A stretch of 33,585 nt of DNA, taken from NCBI GenBank assembly GCA_937873275.1, contig CALMRC010000164.1:1-33585 (forward strand). The letters run 5' to 3'. A program made the translations under genes and the position numbers. Source of the stretch: an uncultured Spirochaetota bacterium. GTDB lineage: Bacteria > Spirochaetota > Spirochaetia > Treponematales > UBA12059. Below are positions 23,028 to 30,361 of this stretch, piece by piece (position 1 is the stretch's first letter; every line of letters begins with the position of its first letter). The notes below the pieces were generated by a model that searched no databases, was not told the origin of the DNA, and saw only the letters and a list, made by a program, of their open reading frames with translations.

Positions 23028-23051
23028 CCGAGAGGGTCCGTGCGGATTCGC

Positions 23052-24209
23052 TTACGGATTGACCGTGGTCTTGAAGACGAACTTGCCGTCCTTCACTTCC
23101 TTGATCACCGCGCTCTTGATCGGGTCCCCGTTGGCGTCCAGGGTGACGTACCCGGCGGCACCCGCGAAGCCCTTGGTCGCGGCGATGGCGTCCCGGATCT
23201 TGACCGGGTCGGTGGAGTCGGCGCGCTTGATCGCGTCGATCGCCAGGAGGTAGCCGTCGAAGCCGAGCACCGCGGTGCCGGAGGGCAGCTTGCCGTACTT
23301 CTTCTGGTACTCCTCCACGAAGGTCTTGGAGAGCGGGGTGAGGGGAGCGTCGTTGTCGAAGAAGGCGGACATCACCGCGCCCTCGACGGCCTGCTTGCCG
23401 ACGTTCACGAACTCCGCGATCTCCCAGGTGTCGCCGCCCAGGAAGGGGGCCGTGATCCCGAGCTCCCGGGCCTGCTTGATGATCAGGGCGCTCTCGGTGT
23501 AGTTGCCGGGGGCGAAGATGACGTCCGGCTTGAGGCTCTTGACCTGGGTGAGCTGGGCGGAGAAGTCCTGGTCGTTGGTGTTGTAGTTGAGCTCGGCGAG
23601 GATGGAGTTGGGATCGCCGGTCAGTTGCTTGAAGGCGTCGGCGAAGAACTTGGCCAGGCCCACGGAGTAGTCGTTGGACACTTCGCGGATGATGACGGCC
23701 TTCTTGGCTCCCACGTCCTTGAAGGCGTAGTTGGCCATGACGGTGCCCTGGAAGGGATCCAGGAAGCAGACGCGGAAGTAGAAGTCGTTGTCCTTGGTGA
23801 CCAGGGGGTTCGTGCAGGACAGGCCGATGGCCGGGATCTTCTTCTCCTTGAAGATGGGACCGGCGGCCATGGACAGCCCGGAGCCCCAGGAGCCCAGGAC
23901 CACGTTCACCTTGTCGCTGTCCACCAGGCGCTGGCCGGCGTTGGCGGCCTCGACCTTGTCGGACTTGTTGTCGGCGATGACCAGCTCGATCTTGTATTCC
24001 TTGCCGCCGACGGTGACGGTGGGATACAGGCTCTGGGCCAGGCGGATGCCGTCGACTTCCTCGGCCCCGCCCGCGGCGTTGGCGCCGGTGAGGGGCTCGA
24101 AGACTCCGAACTTGATTACGTTGGCGTCCTGCTTGGCGGGACCGGAGCCGCCGCAGCCGACCAGGGCCAGGGCGACGAGTACCGCGAGGACGATCGCATA
24201 TCGCTTCAT
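23052..24209 (-). CDS. livK: LivK-type branched-chain amino-acid binding lipoprotein
   Basis: The 385-aa product starts with a lipoprotein signal (MKRYAIVLAVLVALALVGC, Cys at the LVGC lipobox). It is therefore lipid-anchored rather than free in the periplasm. The mature part is a Peripla_BP_6 fold. It has FGVFEPLTGANAAGGAEEVDGIRLA, then ELVIADNKSDKVEAANAGQRLV, VLGSWGSG and VIFAPGNYTESALIIKQARELG. Ligand class (Leu/Ile/Val, amides or urea) cannot be fixed by eye. I use ATG 24209 with AAGGAGG upstream; the upstream extension lacks a signal peptide. It is the first gene of livKHMGF. Confidence 0.93.
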   Translation of the reverse strand: MKRYAIVLAVLVALALVGCGGSGPAKQDANVIKFGVFEPLTGANAAGGAEEVDGIRLAQSLYPTVTVGGKEYKIELVIADNKSDKVEAANAGQRLVDSDKVNVVLGSWGSGLSMAAGPIFKEKKIPAIGLSCTNPLVTKDNDFYFRVCFLDPFQGTVMANYAFKDVGAKKAVIIREVSNDYSVGLAKFFADAFKQLTGDPNSILAELNYNTNDQDFSAQLTQVKSLKPDVIFAPGNYTESALIIKQARELGITAPFLGGDTWEIAEFVNVGKQAVEGAVMSAFFDNDAPLTPLSKTFVEEYQKKYGKLPSGTAVLGFDGYLLAIDAIKRADSTDPVKIRDAIAATKGFAGAAGYVTLDANGDPIKSAVIKEVKDGKFVFKTTVNP

Positions 24210-24252
24210 AGATGCCTCCTTGTGAGCGATTTTCTGCGAGGTTGGATGCCCT

Positions 24253-24281
24253 ATGGTACATTCCGAATCGATACTTGTCAA
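24253..24281 (-). promoter_or_regulatory. livKHMGF promoter
   Basis: On the minus strand TTGACA (24276-24281) is followed by a 17-nt spacer and TACCAT (24253-24258). This gives a normal leader of about 35-40 nt and a good Shine-Dalgarno sequence, unlike the no-leader promoters elsewhere. Confidence 0.65.
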
Positions 24282-24295
24282 ACTGTTTTCCTAAG

Positions 24296-24323
24296 TAGAA
24301 ACGATGTTTCTATTCTCGAAACA
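24296..24323 (-). promoter_or_regulatory. Operator-like GAAAC/GTTTC half-site cluster upstream of livK
   Basis: TAGAAAC-GAT-GTTTCTA (24296-24312) is a perfect 7-bp inverted repeat. A third half site, CGAAACA, is at about 24317-24323. The cluster starts 15 nt upstream of the -35 box, a position typical of an activator site. Confidence 0.5.
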
Positions 24324-24407
24324 TGAATTCCCCAACGGACAACCGTCGGACCGCGGCCCGGACGGCCCGCGGATCCGCGTAGGCGGCGCCCGAATTCACG
24401 GGGAACG

Positions 24408-24436
24408 TTGAAAACCCGGGGCCGCTCCGGTATATT
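24408..24436 (+). promoter_or_regulatory. msrB promoter
   Basis: TTGAAA (24408-24413), 17 nt, then TATATT (24431-24436) lies 7 nt before ATG 24444. There is no Shine-Dalgarno sequence; the intervening 7 nt are A/T-rich. Confidence 0.7.
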
Positions 24437-24443
24437 CATTATT

Positions 24444-25085
24444 ATGAAAGTCAACATTAAGGCGATCCGTCCCGGCGTACCGGTACTGGCCGCCCTCCTG
24501 GTCCTGGCCCTCGCCTCCTGTATCCCCCAGGGCCCTTCGGACGGGACGACGTCGGGTTCGGAGTCGGACGGCCGGGACCTTCGGCCGTTGACCGTACCGG
24601 CGCAGAACGGAGGAACCCTCGTGATCAAGAAAGCCGCCGACCCCTCGAACGTATGTTTCGTCCCCTCCGAGGACGTGAAGAGCCGTCTGGGCGACGACGC
24701 CTACGCCGTGGTGGCCCAGGGCGCCACGGAGCCTCCCTTCCAGAACGCCTACTGGAACAACCACGCCCAAGGGATCTACGTGGACGCCGTGGACGGAACC
24801 CCGCTGTTCACTTCCCGGGAGAAGTACGATTCCGGGACCGGGTGGCCCTCCTTCTGGTCCCCGGTGTCCCAGGACAAGCTCGAGTTGGTGGAGGACCTGT
24901 CCTACGGGATGCGGCGGATCGAGGTCCGATCGAAGTCCACCGGGGCCCACCTGGGCCACGTCTTCGACGACGGACCGGCCCCCACGGGACTGCGGTACTG
25001 CATGAACTCCGCGTCCCTCCGCTTCATCCCCCGGGAGGACCTGGCGAAGGAAGGCTACGCCGATCTGGTCAAGCTCTTCGAGTGA
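24444..25085 (+). CDS. msrB: Lipoprotein peptide-methionine (R)-S-oxide reductase (MsrB)
   Basis: The 213-aa product has a lipobox (LASC, Cys26), then a MsrB domain from about residue 60. The signatures are TEPPFQNAYWNNHAQGIYVDAVDGTPLFTS, KYDSGTGWPSFW, GHVFDDGP and RYCMNSASLRF. The catalytic Cys is Cys186. The two CxxC pairs that bind zinc in many MsrB enzymes are absent, so this is the zinc-free type. The envelope location suggests repair of oxidised methionines in exported proteins. The gene reads divergently from livK and has its own promoter. ATG 24444 is preferred because the signal peptide starts there. Confidence 0.9.
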   Translation: MKVNIKAIRPGVPVLAALLVLALASCIPQGPSDGTTSGSESDGRDLRPLTVPAQNGGTLVIKKAADPSNVCFVPSEDVKSRLGDDAYAVVAQGATEPPFQNAYWNNHAQGIYVDAVDGTPLFTSREKYDSGTGWPSFWSPVSQDKLELVEDLSYGMRRIEVRSKSTGAHLGHVFDDGPAPTGLRYCMNSASLRFIPREDLAKEGYADLVKLFE

Positions 25086-25228
25086 CGCCCTTGGGCCGTC
25101 CGGGGACGCGCGCAACCGAACGGGGAATCCCCTGTCCAACCTGGTGAGCGCGCCCCGGGACGGCATCCCGGACGACATCCCCGAGTGACGGGATCGGCGG
25201 CGCTCTACACCGCCCTTCCGGGAGAATC

Positions 25229-25900
25229 ATGACCGAACGAACGCTTCCGTACCGCTCCGCCCACGAACGGCCCTATAGTCTCGGAGAGGAGATCGCCAAC
25301 GGGGTGACCCACGGGGCGGGAGCCCTGCTTTCCGTGGCCGCCCTGGTGATCCTCGTGGTCTTCGCGGTCCTCCGGGGAAGCCCGATGCACGTGGTTTCCT
25401 ACGCGATCTTCGGCGCCTCCCTGATCGTCCTCTATACCATGAGCGCCCTCTACCACTCGGTCACGAACCCCCGGGTGAAGCGGGTCCTGGAGATCCTGGA
25501 CCACTCCTCCATCTACGTCCTCATAGCGGGAACCTACACCGCCTTCGCGTTGACGGCCCTGCCCCCGGCCCTGGGCTGGTGGATCTTCGGCGTCGAGTGG
25601 GCCCTGGCCCTGGCGGGCATCGCCCTCAAGGCCGTCTGGTTCGACCGCTGGAAACTCGTCTCGGTCCTGGGCTACGTGGCCATGGGCTGGATGATAGCCC
25701 CCGCGGTCGGCGCCTTGCGGGAGAACCTGCCCCCCGAGAGCGTCGCGTTCCTGGTGGCCGGGGGAATCGCCTATACCGCCGGCGCGGTCTTCTACGTGAT
25801 CAAGCGGGTGAAGTGGTTCCACGCGGTCTGGCACCTCTTCGTCCTGGCCGGCAGCACCCTGCACTTCTTCTCGGCCCTGACGGCCCTTCCCGGGGCGTGA
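25229..25900 (+). CDS. Hemolysin III / adiponectin-receptor-like 7-TM membrane protein (YqfA family)
   Basis: The 223-aa product has seven hydrophobic segments. It carries the family metal-site motifs: EEIANGVTHGAGALLS, MSALYHS, DHSSIYVLIAGTYTAFAL and FHAVWHLFVLAGSTLHFF. In the PAQR/HlyIII superfamily these His/Asp residues bind zinc and may support a lipid hydrolase activity. Bacterial members influence membrane lipid homeostasis, and the 'hemolysin' name comes from a heterologous assay. ATG 25229 has GGGAGAA about 8 nt upstream. The 143-nt spacer after msrB contains imperfect GC-rich inverted repeats but no clear terminator. Confidence 0.92.
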   Translation: MTERTLPYRSAHERPYSLGEEIANGVTHGAGALLSVAALVILVVFAVLRGSPMHVVSYAIFGASLIVLYTMSALYHSVTNPRVKRVLEILDHSSIYVLIAGTYTAFALTALPPALGWWIFGVEWALALAGIALKAVWFDRWKLVSVLGYVAMGWMIAPAVGALRENLPPESVAFLVAGGIAYTAGAVFYVIKRVKWFHAVWHLFVLAGSTLHFFSALTALPGA

Positions 25901-25916
25901 GGGATACCCGGAACCT

Positions 25917-26510
25917 CTAGCCGAACAGTACGCGGGAGGCGCGGCGGAACGCCTCCTCCCGGCCCGGGGGATCCACCCGCAGGACCGGGGCGCCGGGGTA
26001 GCGGGCCGCGAGGGCGTCCAGGAGTTCGGGGCGCACGACGAGGACCGCCGCGGACCCGCGGCTCGGGCCGGGATCCGCAATCCGGAGGGTCCGCTCGTCC
26101 AGGAGCCGGAGGGACGGCTCCAGCCCCGCGCCCAAAACCAGCTCCACCGGTCCGACCTCGTCCAGGACGACGAGACCCGCCCCGGCCTCCAGGGCCGCGC
26201 GGACGGCCCGGTTCGCCGCCTCGAAGCCCTCCGCCGAGAAGCTCCATCCCTTCCAGCGGGGGCCGCCCAGGTCCCGGATCGTGGAACCCAGCTCCCGCTC
26301 CTCCCCGGTCGCGAGGTCCCGGACCCGGCAGCCGTTCTTGGCTCCCTCCGGCCCGAACACCGCCGGACAGGCCGCGCCTCCGGCGGGCAGGCCCCGGGAC
26401 CGGGCTTCCCCGGCCAGGCGCTCGCAGAGGGTGGACTTCCCGGCTCCCCGGTCCCCGGTGAGAAGGACGACCCGGAGCGTCGAGGCGGGGGCCGGGCCGG
26501 GGCCGCTCAC
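25917..26510 (-). CDS. THEP1-like nucleoside triphosphatase
   Basis: The 197-aa P-loop protein has Walker A TGDRGAGKSTL near residue 20 and Walker B with the THEP1-type LVVLDEVGPVEL. This matches the nucleoside-triphosphatase (THEP1/DUF265, RecA/KaiC-fold) family, which hydrolyses ATP, GTP and other NTPs. The cellular role of the family is unsettled. The start is GTG 26510, overlapping the stop of the upstream acyltransferase-domain gene (GTGA). The apparent upstream extension of the frame is shadow. Its end lies 16 nt from the convergent HlyIII gene. Confidence 0.8.
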   Translation of the reverse strand: MSGPGPAPASTLRVVLLTGDRGAGKSTLCERLAGEARSRGLPAGGAACPAVFGPEGAKNGCRVRDLATGEERELGSTIRDLGGPRWKGWSFSAEGFEAANRAVRAALEAGAGLVVLDEVGPVELVLGAGLEPSLRLLDERTLRIADPGPSRGSAAVLVVRPELLDALAARYPGAPVLRVDPPGREEAFRRASRVLFG

Positions 26511-27286
26511 CCCGAGAGCTCCGCGAAGGACGATTCCACGTATTTCCGGAGCCGGTTGATGAACCGGGCCGCCGGGGCCCCGTCGATCAGGTCGTGGTTG
26601 AAGACGGCGGTCAGGTTGATCATCTCCCGGATCCGGACCTCGTCCCCGCGGACGACGGGCTTCTTGGCCACGCTGCCCACGGCGAAGGAAGCGGCCTTGG
26701 GACCGCCGGCGTAGGGAATCACGAAGCCGGGTACGTTGGAGAACATGCTCACGGAGGTGACGAAGACCGTGCCGGACAGGTCCCGGACCAGGGCGTGCCG
26801 GCGGAGAACCGACCGCATGAGGGCCAGTACGACGGGGCGGGGGAGGATGCCCAGGAGGCGTTGGAGGCCCTTGGAGAAGACGTACCCCGTGTGGTCGTCC
26901 CCGGCGTCCTTGGACGCCGCGATCTCCCGGTCCACCTCGGCCAGGGTCTTCCGGTTGATGTCCCGGACGATGTACTGCTTCGGATTCCGGGTCCCGGACG
27001 TCTCGATCTCGATGGGGATGTTGACGTCCACCTCCGGGAAGTAGGTGGTCTTCCGGTAGTCGATCATGGCATTGAACTCCGGGAATTCCTCCAGGCACTT
27101 CCCGATGGCCTTCAGGAAGAAGGCGAAGAGAGAGCCTCCCGCGCCTCCCGCCCGGAGTCCCCGGAGGTGGCGGCGCAGGTCCGTCACGTCGAACTCCAGG
27201 AGGGCCAGGAAATTGTGGCTCCCCGTAACGAGGTCGAATCCGTACATCGAGAGTTTCCGGAGAAGGGTCGTCTTTTCCCGTCGCAT
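26507..27286 (-). CDS. Stand-alone 2-oxoacid-dehydrogenase E2-type acyltransferase catalytic domain
   Basis: The 259-aa product matches the E2/chloramphenicol-acetyltransferase fold. The trimer active-site motif HX3DG is present at His231-Asp235 (FNHDLIDGAPAARFI). It also has FLKAIGKCLEEFPEFNAMID, VDVNIPIE and TVFVTSVSMF. Lipoyl and E1/E3-binding domains are missing. No E1 or E3 genes are near, so this is not a normal dehydrogenase complex. It probably transfers an acyl group from CoA to an unknown acceptor. AGGAG precedes ATG 27286 and a TACAAT box is at 27304-27309. It overlaps the THEP1-like gene. Confidence 0.82.
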   Translation of the reverse strand: MRREKTTLLRKLSMYGFDLVTGSHNFLALLEFDVTDLRRHLRGLRAGGAGGSLFAFFLKAIGKCLEEFPEFNAMIDYRKTTYFPEVDVNIPIEIETSGTRNPKQYIVRDINRKTLAEVDREIAASKDAGDDHTGYVFSKGLQRLLGILPRPVVLALMRSVLRRHALVRDLSGTVFVTSVSMFSNVPGFVIPYAGGPKAASFAVGSVAKKPVVRGDEVRIREMINLTAVFNHDLIDGAPAARFINRLRKYVESSFAELSG

Positions 27287-27329
27287 GGCCGCTCCTGGGA
27301 GGGATTGTACCGGAAACGAAGCTTTGAAC

Positions 27330-28523
27330 CTACTCCCGTCCCGGATCCCGGCTCTGGATCTCCACGGCTCCGAGGTCCGGGGCCCGCCCGGAGGTCCGGG
27401 GAAGGCCCCGCTGGTCCAGGCTCGGGCTGCCCGCCGGCGAGCTCCCCGCGTCCACGACGGGACTCCCCGGAAGCGGCAGGCAGGTCCACGTCGGACCCCC
27501 GTGGTCCCCCAGGGGACCCAGGAGGGGATCCCCGGAAAACGTGCCGGATCCCGTCGGATCCCTGCCCAGCCAGAGGTTCTCGATCCGCACCTCCGAGTCC
27601 GGGTTCTCGAGCTCCACCAGGAAATCCCCCGCGTCGTTGCCGGCCACGATGGTGTTCCGGATGACCGCGGAGGACGCGAGGAAGAGGCCGGCGCCGTAGG
27701 AGTTGGGGGCCCGGTTGAACGCGATGGTGCAGTGATCGACCTCCAATGCCCCCTTCGAATGGAGGGCCCCGGAAACGCTCTCGTTATGGACCAGGGTGCA
27801 GTTCCGCAGGGTGAGCGTACCTTCGCAGCAGTTCTTGACGGCCCCGCCTTTTTTCCGGGCCCGGTTGTACGCGAAGGTGCAGTTCTCGAGGAAAACTTCC
27901 CCCCGGGAATTCTTGATCCCTCCCCCGCTCCCCCGGCTGGCGGCGTTGTCCTCGGTGAAACCCCCGGCGGCCTCGTTCCGCAGGAACATGCAGTCGAACG
28001 CCCGGACGGATCCGCCCCGGTTCTCGATTCCGCCGCCGCACTGCCCGACGTTGTCGGCCAGGACGCAGCGATCCAGCCAGAGGGCGCCGTAATTGAGGAT
28101 CCCGCCGCCGCCCCGGGGGCAGGCGCCCTTCGGATTCCCGTGCCGGAGGGTGAGATCCGAAAGGACGACGGTCACTCCCTCCGCGACCCGCAGGACCCGC
28201 TCCGTGGAGGACTCCGGGGAGGCGGAGGCCTGGAGCAGGGTCTCCCGGCTCGCCGATCCACGGAGGAAGATATCCTTGGTTACCTCGATCTCCCCTTCCG
28301 TGAACGCCGTCCCCGCCAGTTCCAGCACGCTTCCCGCCGGAACGGAGCGCAGGGCTTCCCGGACGGTCGGGAAATCCCGGGCCCCGGGGCCCACCGTCAC
28401 CACCTTCGCCCCGGCGGACGGGACCGGCATTCCGGGCCGGACGGAAAGGCCCGCCAGGGGGGCGGCCAGCAGTCCGAGACCGATGAAAAATCCGAGAGCC
28501 TTCTCGTATCCCCTACGGACCAT
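27330..28523 (-). CDS. Exported right-handed beta-helix protein (choice-of-anchor Q-like C-terminus)
   Basis: The 397-aa product has a hydrophobic signal segment (GFFIGLGLLAAPLAGLSV) and then a VTVGPGARDFPTVREAL start typical of pectate-lyase-fold proteins. Repeated turns such as GGGILNYGALWLDRCVLADN, GGGIENRGG and NCTFAYNRARKKGGAV form the helix. The end has GDHGGPTWTCLPLPGSPVVDAG and DQRGLPRTSGRAPDLGAVE, the signature of the choice-of-anchor Q group. Several Cys are present, unusual for this fold. No lyase catalytic residues are recognised; an adhesin or polysaccharide-binding role is possible. Met 28523 has GGAGG very close. A GTG at 28532 is an alternative start. Confidence 0.82.
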   Translation of the reverse strand: MVRRGYEKALGFFIGLGLLAAPLAGLSVRPGMPVPSAGAKVVTVGPGARDFPTVREALRSVPAGSVLELAGTAFTEGEIEVTKDIFLRGSASRETLLQASASPESSTERVLRVAEGVTVVLSDLTLRHGNPKGACPRGGGGILNYGALWLDRCVLADNVGQCGGGIENRGGSVRAFDCMFLRNEAAGGFTEDNAASRGSGGGIKNSRGEVFLENCTFAYNRARKKGGAVKNCCEGTLTLRNCTLVHNESVSGALHSKGALEVDHCTIAFNRAPNSYGAGLFLASSAVIRNTIVAGNDAGDFLVELENPDSEVRIENLWLGRDPTGSGTFSGDPLLGPLGDHGGPTWTCLPLPGSPVVDAGSSPAGSPSLDQRGLPRTSGRAPDLGAVEIQSRDPGRE

Positions 28524-28711
28524 TTCCTCCACCTTTCTCCGGGAATCCGGCAACCGGCCGCAAGCCGGACCCTGGACTCGGCGGCACCAGGATACCATGA
28601 TTTCGGCGGCCCGTCGCCTTGACGGGGGCCGCGCTCTTGTCGTATAAAAAAAGTCAACTATTCTATCCGAATCCCGCCGGTCCGGCCGTTTCCGGGTTCC
28701 CGCGATTCGGC

Positions 28712-28717
28712 TATACT
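28712..28717 (+). promoter_or_regulatory. -10 box of the small lipoprotein gene
   Basis: TATACT lies 17 nt before ATG 28735, with a poor -35 (TTTCCG, 28689-28694). Unlike the no-leader promoters, it leaves space for the GGAGGA ribosome site at 28725-28730. Confidence 0.45.
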
Positions 28718-28734
28718 TGCCCCTGGAGGACTCC

Positions 28735-28893
28735 ATGAAGACCAAGCTTCGTCTGTTCGCAATTCCGGCCGCCGTGCTGGCGATTCTTCTGGCCTCGGGA
28801 TGCGTTTCCGCCCCGAAGGAACCCGAGACCGTCCCGGCCGGCCAGACCGAGCCCGACGCCGGCACCGCGGCGTCCGAGGACTGGGAAGGCTGA
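28735..28893 (+). CDS. Small (52-aa) lipoprotein
   Basis: ATG 28735 has GGAGGA at 28725-28730. The product starts MKTKLRLFAIPAAVLAILLA and then SGC, a lipobox with the modified Cys at residue 23. About 30 residues follow, rich in Pro, Glu, Thr and Ala, ending EDWEG. It resembles entericidin-like or other tiny surface lipoproteins in size only. The mature part has no recognisable domain. It precedes the fumarase genes by 31 nt and could share their transcript. Confidence 0.75.
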   Translation: MKTKLRLFAIPAAVLAILLASGCVSAPKEPETVPAGQTEPDAGTAASEDWEG

Positions 28894-28924
28894 ATCCCGG
28901 CCTTGAATTCCAAAAAGGTATGAC

Positions 28925-29770
28925 TTGAGAACGATCGACTGCTCCGAGGTACGCGCGGCCGTCGCGGCCGAGCTGATTCGCACAAACCGGGAGATCGGCC
29001 CGGACATCCTCGCCGCTCTCGAGCAAGGCCTGAGGGTCGAGGAATCGTCCGCGGGTCGAGCCGTCCTGGGGCAGTTGATCGAGAACGACCGGCTCGCCGC
29101 CCGGGAGGGACTCCCGATCTGCCAGGACACGGGTATGGTCATCGCCTTCGTGACCCTCGGCCAGGAAGTCCACTTCACCGGGGGCTCCTTCCGGGAAGCC
29201 GTCGACGGGGCCGTCCGGGACGCCTACCGGGAGGCGGGGCTACGGAACTCCGTGGTCCGGGATCCCCTGTACGGCCGGGAAAACACCGGGGACAACACCC
29301 CCGCGGTGATCCACCTGGACCTGGTGCCCGGGGACGGGCTTGAGGTCGACCTGATGGTCAAGGGATTCGGGAGCGAGAACATGAGCGCCTTGACCCTCCT
29401 GAGCCCTTCGGAGGGCGAGGCGGGGGTGCGACGCTTCGTCCTGGACGCCGTCCGCAGGGCGGGACCCAATCCTTGTCCCCCCATCGTGGCGGGACTCGGG
29501 TTGGGCGGCACCTTCGAGCAGTCCGCCCTCCTGTCCAAGAGGGCCCTGCTCCGACCCCTCGGCCGCCCCAATCCCGACCCCCGGTACGCCGCCCTGGAGC
29601 GGTCCCTGCTGGAGGACATCAACCGCCTGGGCATCGGGCCCGCCGGCCTGGGAGGTCGGATCACGGCCCTGGCCGTCCACGTGGAGACGTATCCCACCCA
29701 CATCGCCTCCATCCCGGCGGCGCTCAACATCTCCTGCCACGCCTCCCGGCATGCGAGGGTCACCCTGTGA
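28925..29770 (+). CDS. Class I fumarate hydratase (Fe-S), alpha subunit
   Basis: The 281-aa product is the N-terminal-domain subunit of the two-subunit [4Fe-4S] fumarase/tartrate dehydratase family. It interconverts fumarate and malate in the TCA cycle. The three cluster cysteines are Cys66 (PICQDTG), Cys184 (PNPCPP) and Cys271 (NISCHASRH). KGFGSENMS and GLGLGGTFE are family motifs. The start is TTG 28925 with AAGG upstream; no in-frame ATG fits. The TGA overlaps the GTG of the beta subunit. The fumarase-versus-tartrate distinction is not certain, but the TCA role is more likely. Confidence 0.92.
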   Translation: MRTIDCSEVRAAVAAELIRTNREIGPDILAALEQGLRVEESSAGRAVLGQLIENDRLAAREGLPICQDTGMVIAFVTLGQEVHFTGGSFREAVDGAVRDAYREAGLRNSVVRDPLYGRENTGDNTPAVIHLDLVPGDGLEVDLMVKGFGSENMSALTLLSPSEGEAGVRRFVLDAVRRAGPNPCPPIVAGLGLGGTFEQSALLSKRALLRPLGRPNPDPRYAALERSLLEDINRLGIGPAGLGGRITALAVHVETYPTHIASIPAALNISCHASRHARVTL

Positions 29771-30342
29771 CCCCCTCCGCGGGCGACGGGGCGCGCGTCA
29801 TCCGGACCCCCCTTGACGAGGGGACCGTCCTGTCCCTGCGGGCGGGGGACGAGGTACGCATCAGCGGGACCGTGTACGCCGCCCGGGACGCGGCGCACGC
29901 CCGACTCCTGTCCCTGCTCCGGGACGGCAAACCCTTGCCCTTCGATCCCCGGGGGGCCGTGATCTACTACGTCGGTCCGACCCCCGCCGCCGCCGGCTTG
30001 CCCTGCGGGTCCGCGGGCCCCACCACCAGCGGGCGCATGGACGGCGCCACCCCGGCCCTGCTGGACCTGGGGGTGAAGGGAATGATCGGGAAGGGCCTCC
30101 GGTCCCCGGAAGTGATCGAGTCGATGCGGCGGAACGGGGCCGTCTATTTCGCGGCCACCGGGGGCGCCGGAGCCCTCCTGGCGCGGCACATCACCGCCCT
30201 GGAGGTCGTTGCCTGGCCGGAACTCGGGCCGGAGTCCCTGAAGCGTCTCGAGGTGTCGGAGTTTCCGGCCATCGTGGCCGTGGATCGTCTAGGCGGGAAC
30301 CTCTACGAGGAAGGGCCCGCCCGGTACCGCCGGGACGCCTGA
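29767..30342 (+). CDS. Class I fumarate hydratase (Fe-S), beta subunit
   Basis: The 191-aa product contains the C-terminal domain of class I fumarase. It has RTPLDEGTVLSLRAGDEVRISGTVYAARDAAHARL, then AVIYYVGPTPA, GPTTSGRMDGATPALLDLGVKGMIGKG and YFAATGGAGALLA. The TTSGRMD stretch is the family substrate-binding site. GTG 29767 overlaps the alpha-subunit stop (GTGA), so equimolar translation is likely. It is followed after 19 nt by the ThiF/MoeB-like gene. Confidence 0.93.
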   Translation: MTPSAGDGARVIRTPLDEGTVLSLRAGDEVRISGTVYAARDAAHARLLSLLRDGKPLPFDPRGAVIYYVGPTPAAAGLPCGSAGPTTSGRMDGATPALLDLGVKGMIGKGLRSPEVIESMRRNGAVYFAATGGAGALLARHITALEVVAWPELGPESLKRLEVSEFPAIVAVDRLGGNLYEEGPARYRRDA

Positions 30343-30361
30343 TCCCGGGGGGAGGTGGAGG

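Noticed and set aside
23040-24326. 428-aa plus-strand ORF opposite livK
   Set aside because: Shadow of an unmistakable binding-protein gene.
26511-27098. Upstream extension of the THEP1-like frame
   Set aside because: It overlaps the acyltransferase-domain gene. GTG 26510 gives the family-length protein with coupled start.
27066-28622. 518-aa plus-strand ORF opposite the beta-helix gene
   Set aside because: The minus strand has clear beta-helix and anchor-Q motifs; the plus frame is low-complexity shadow.
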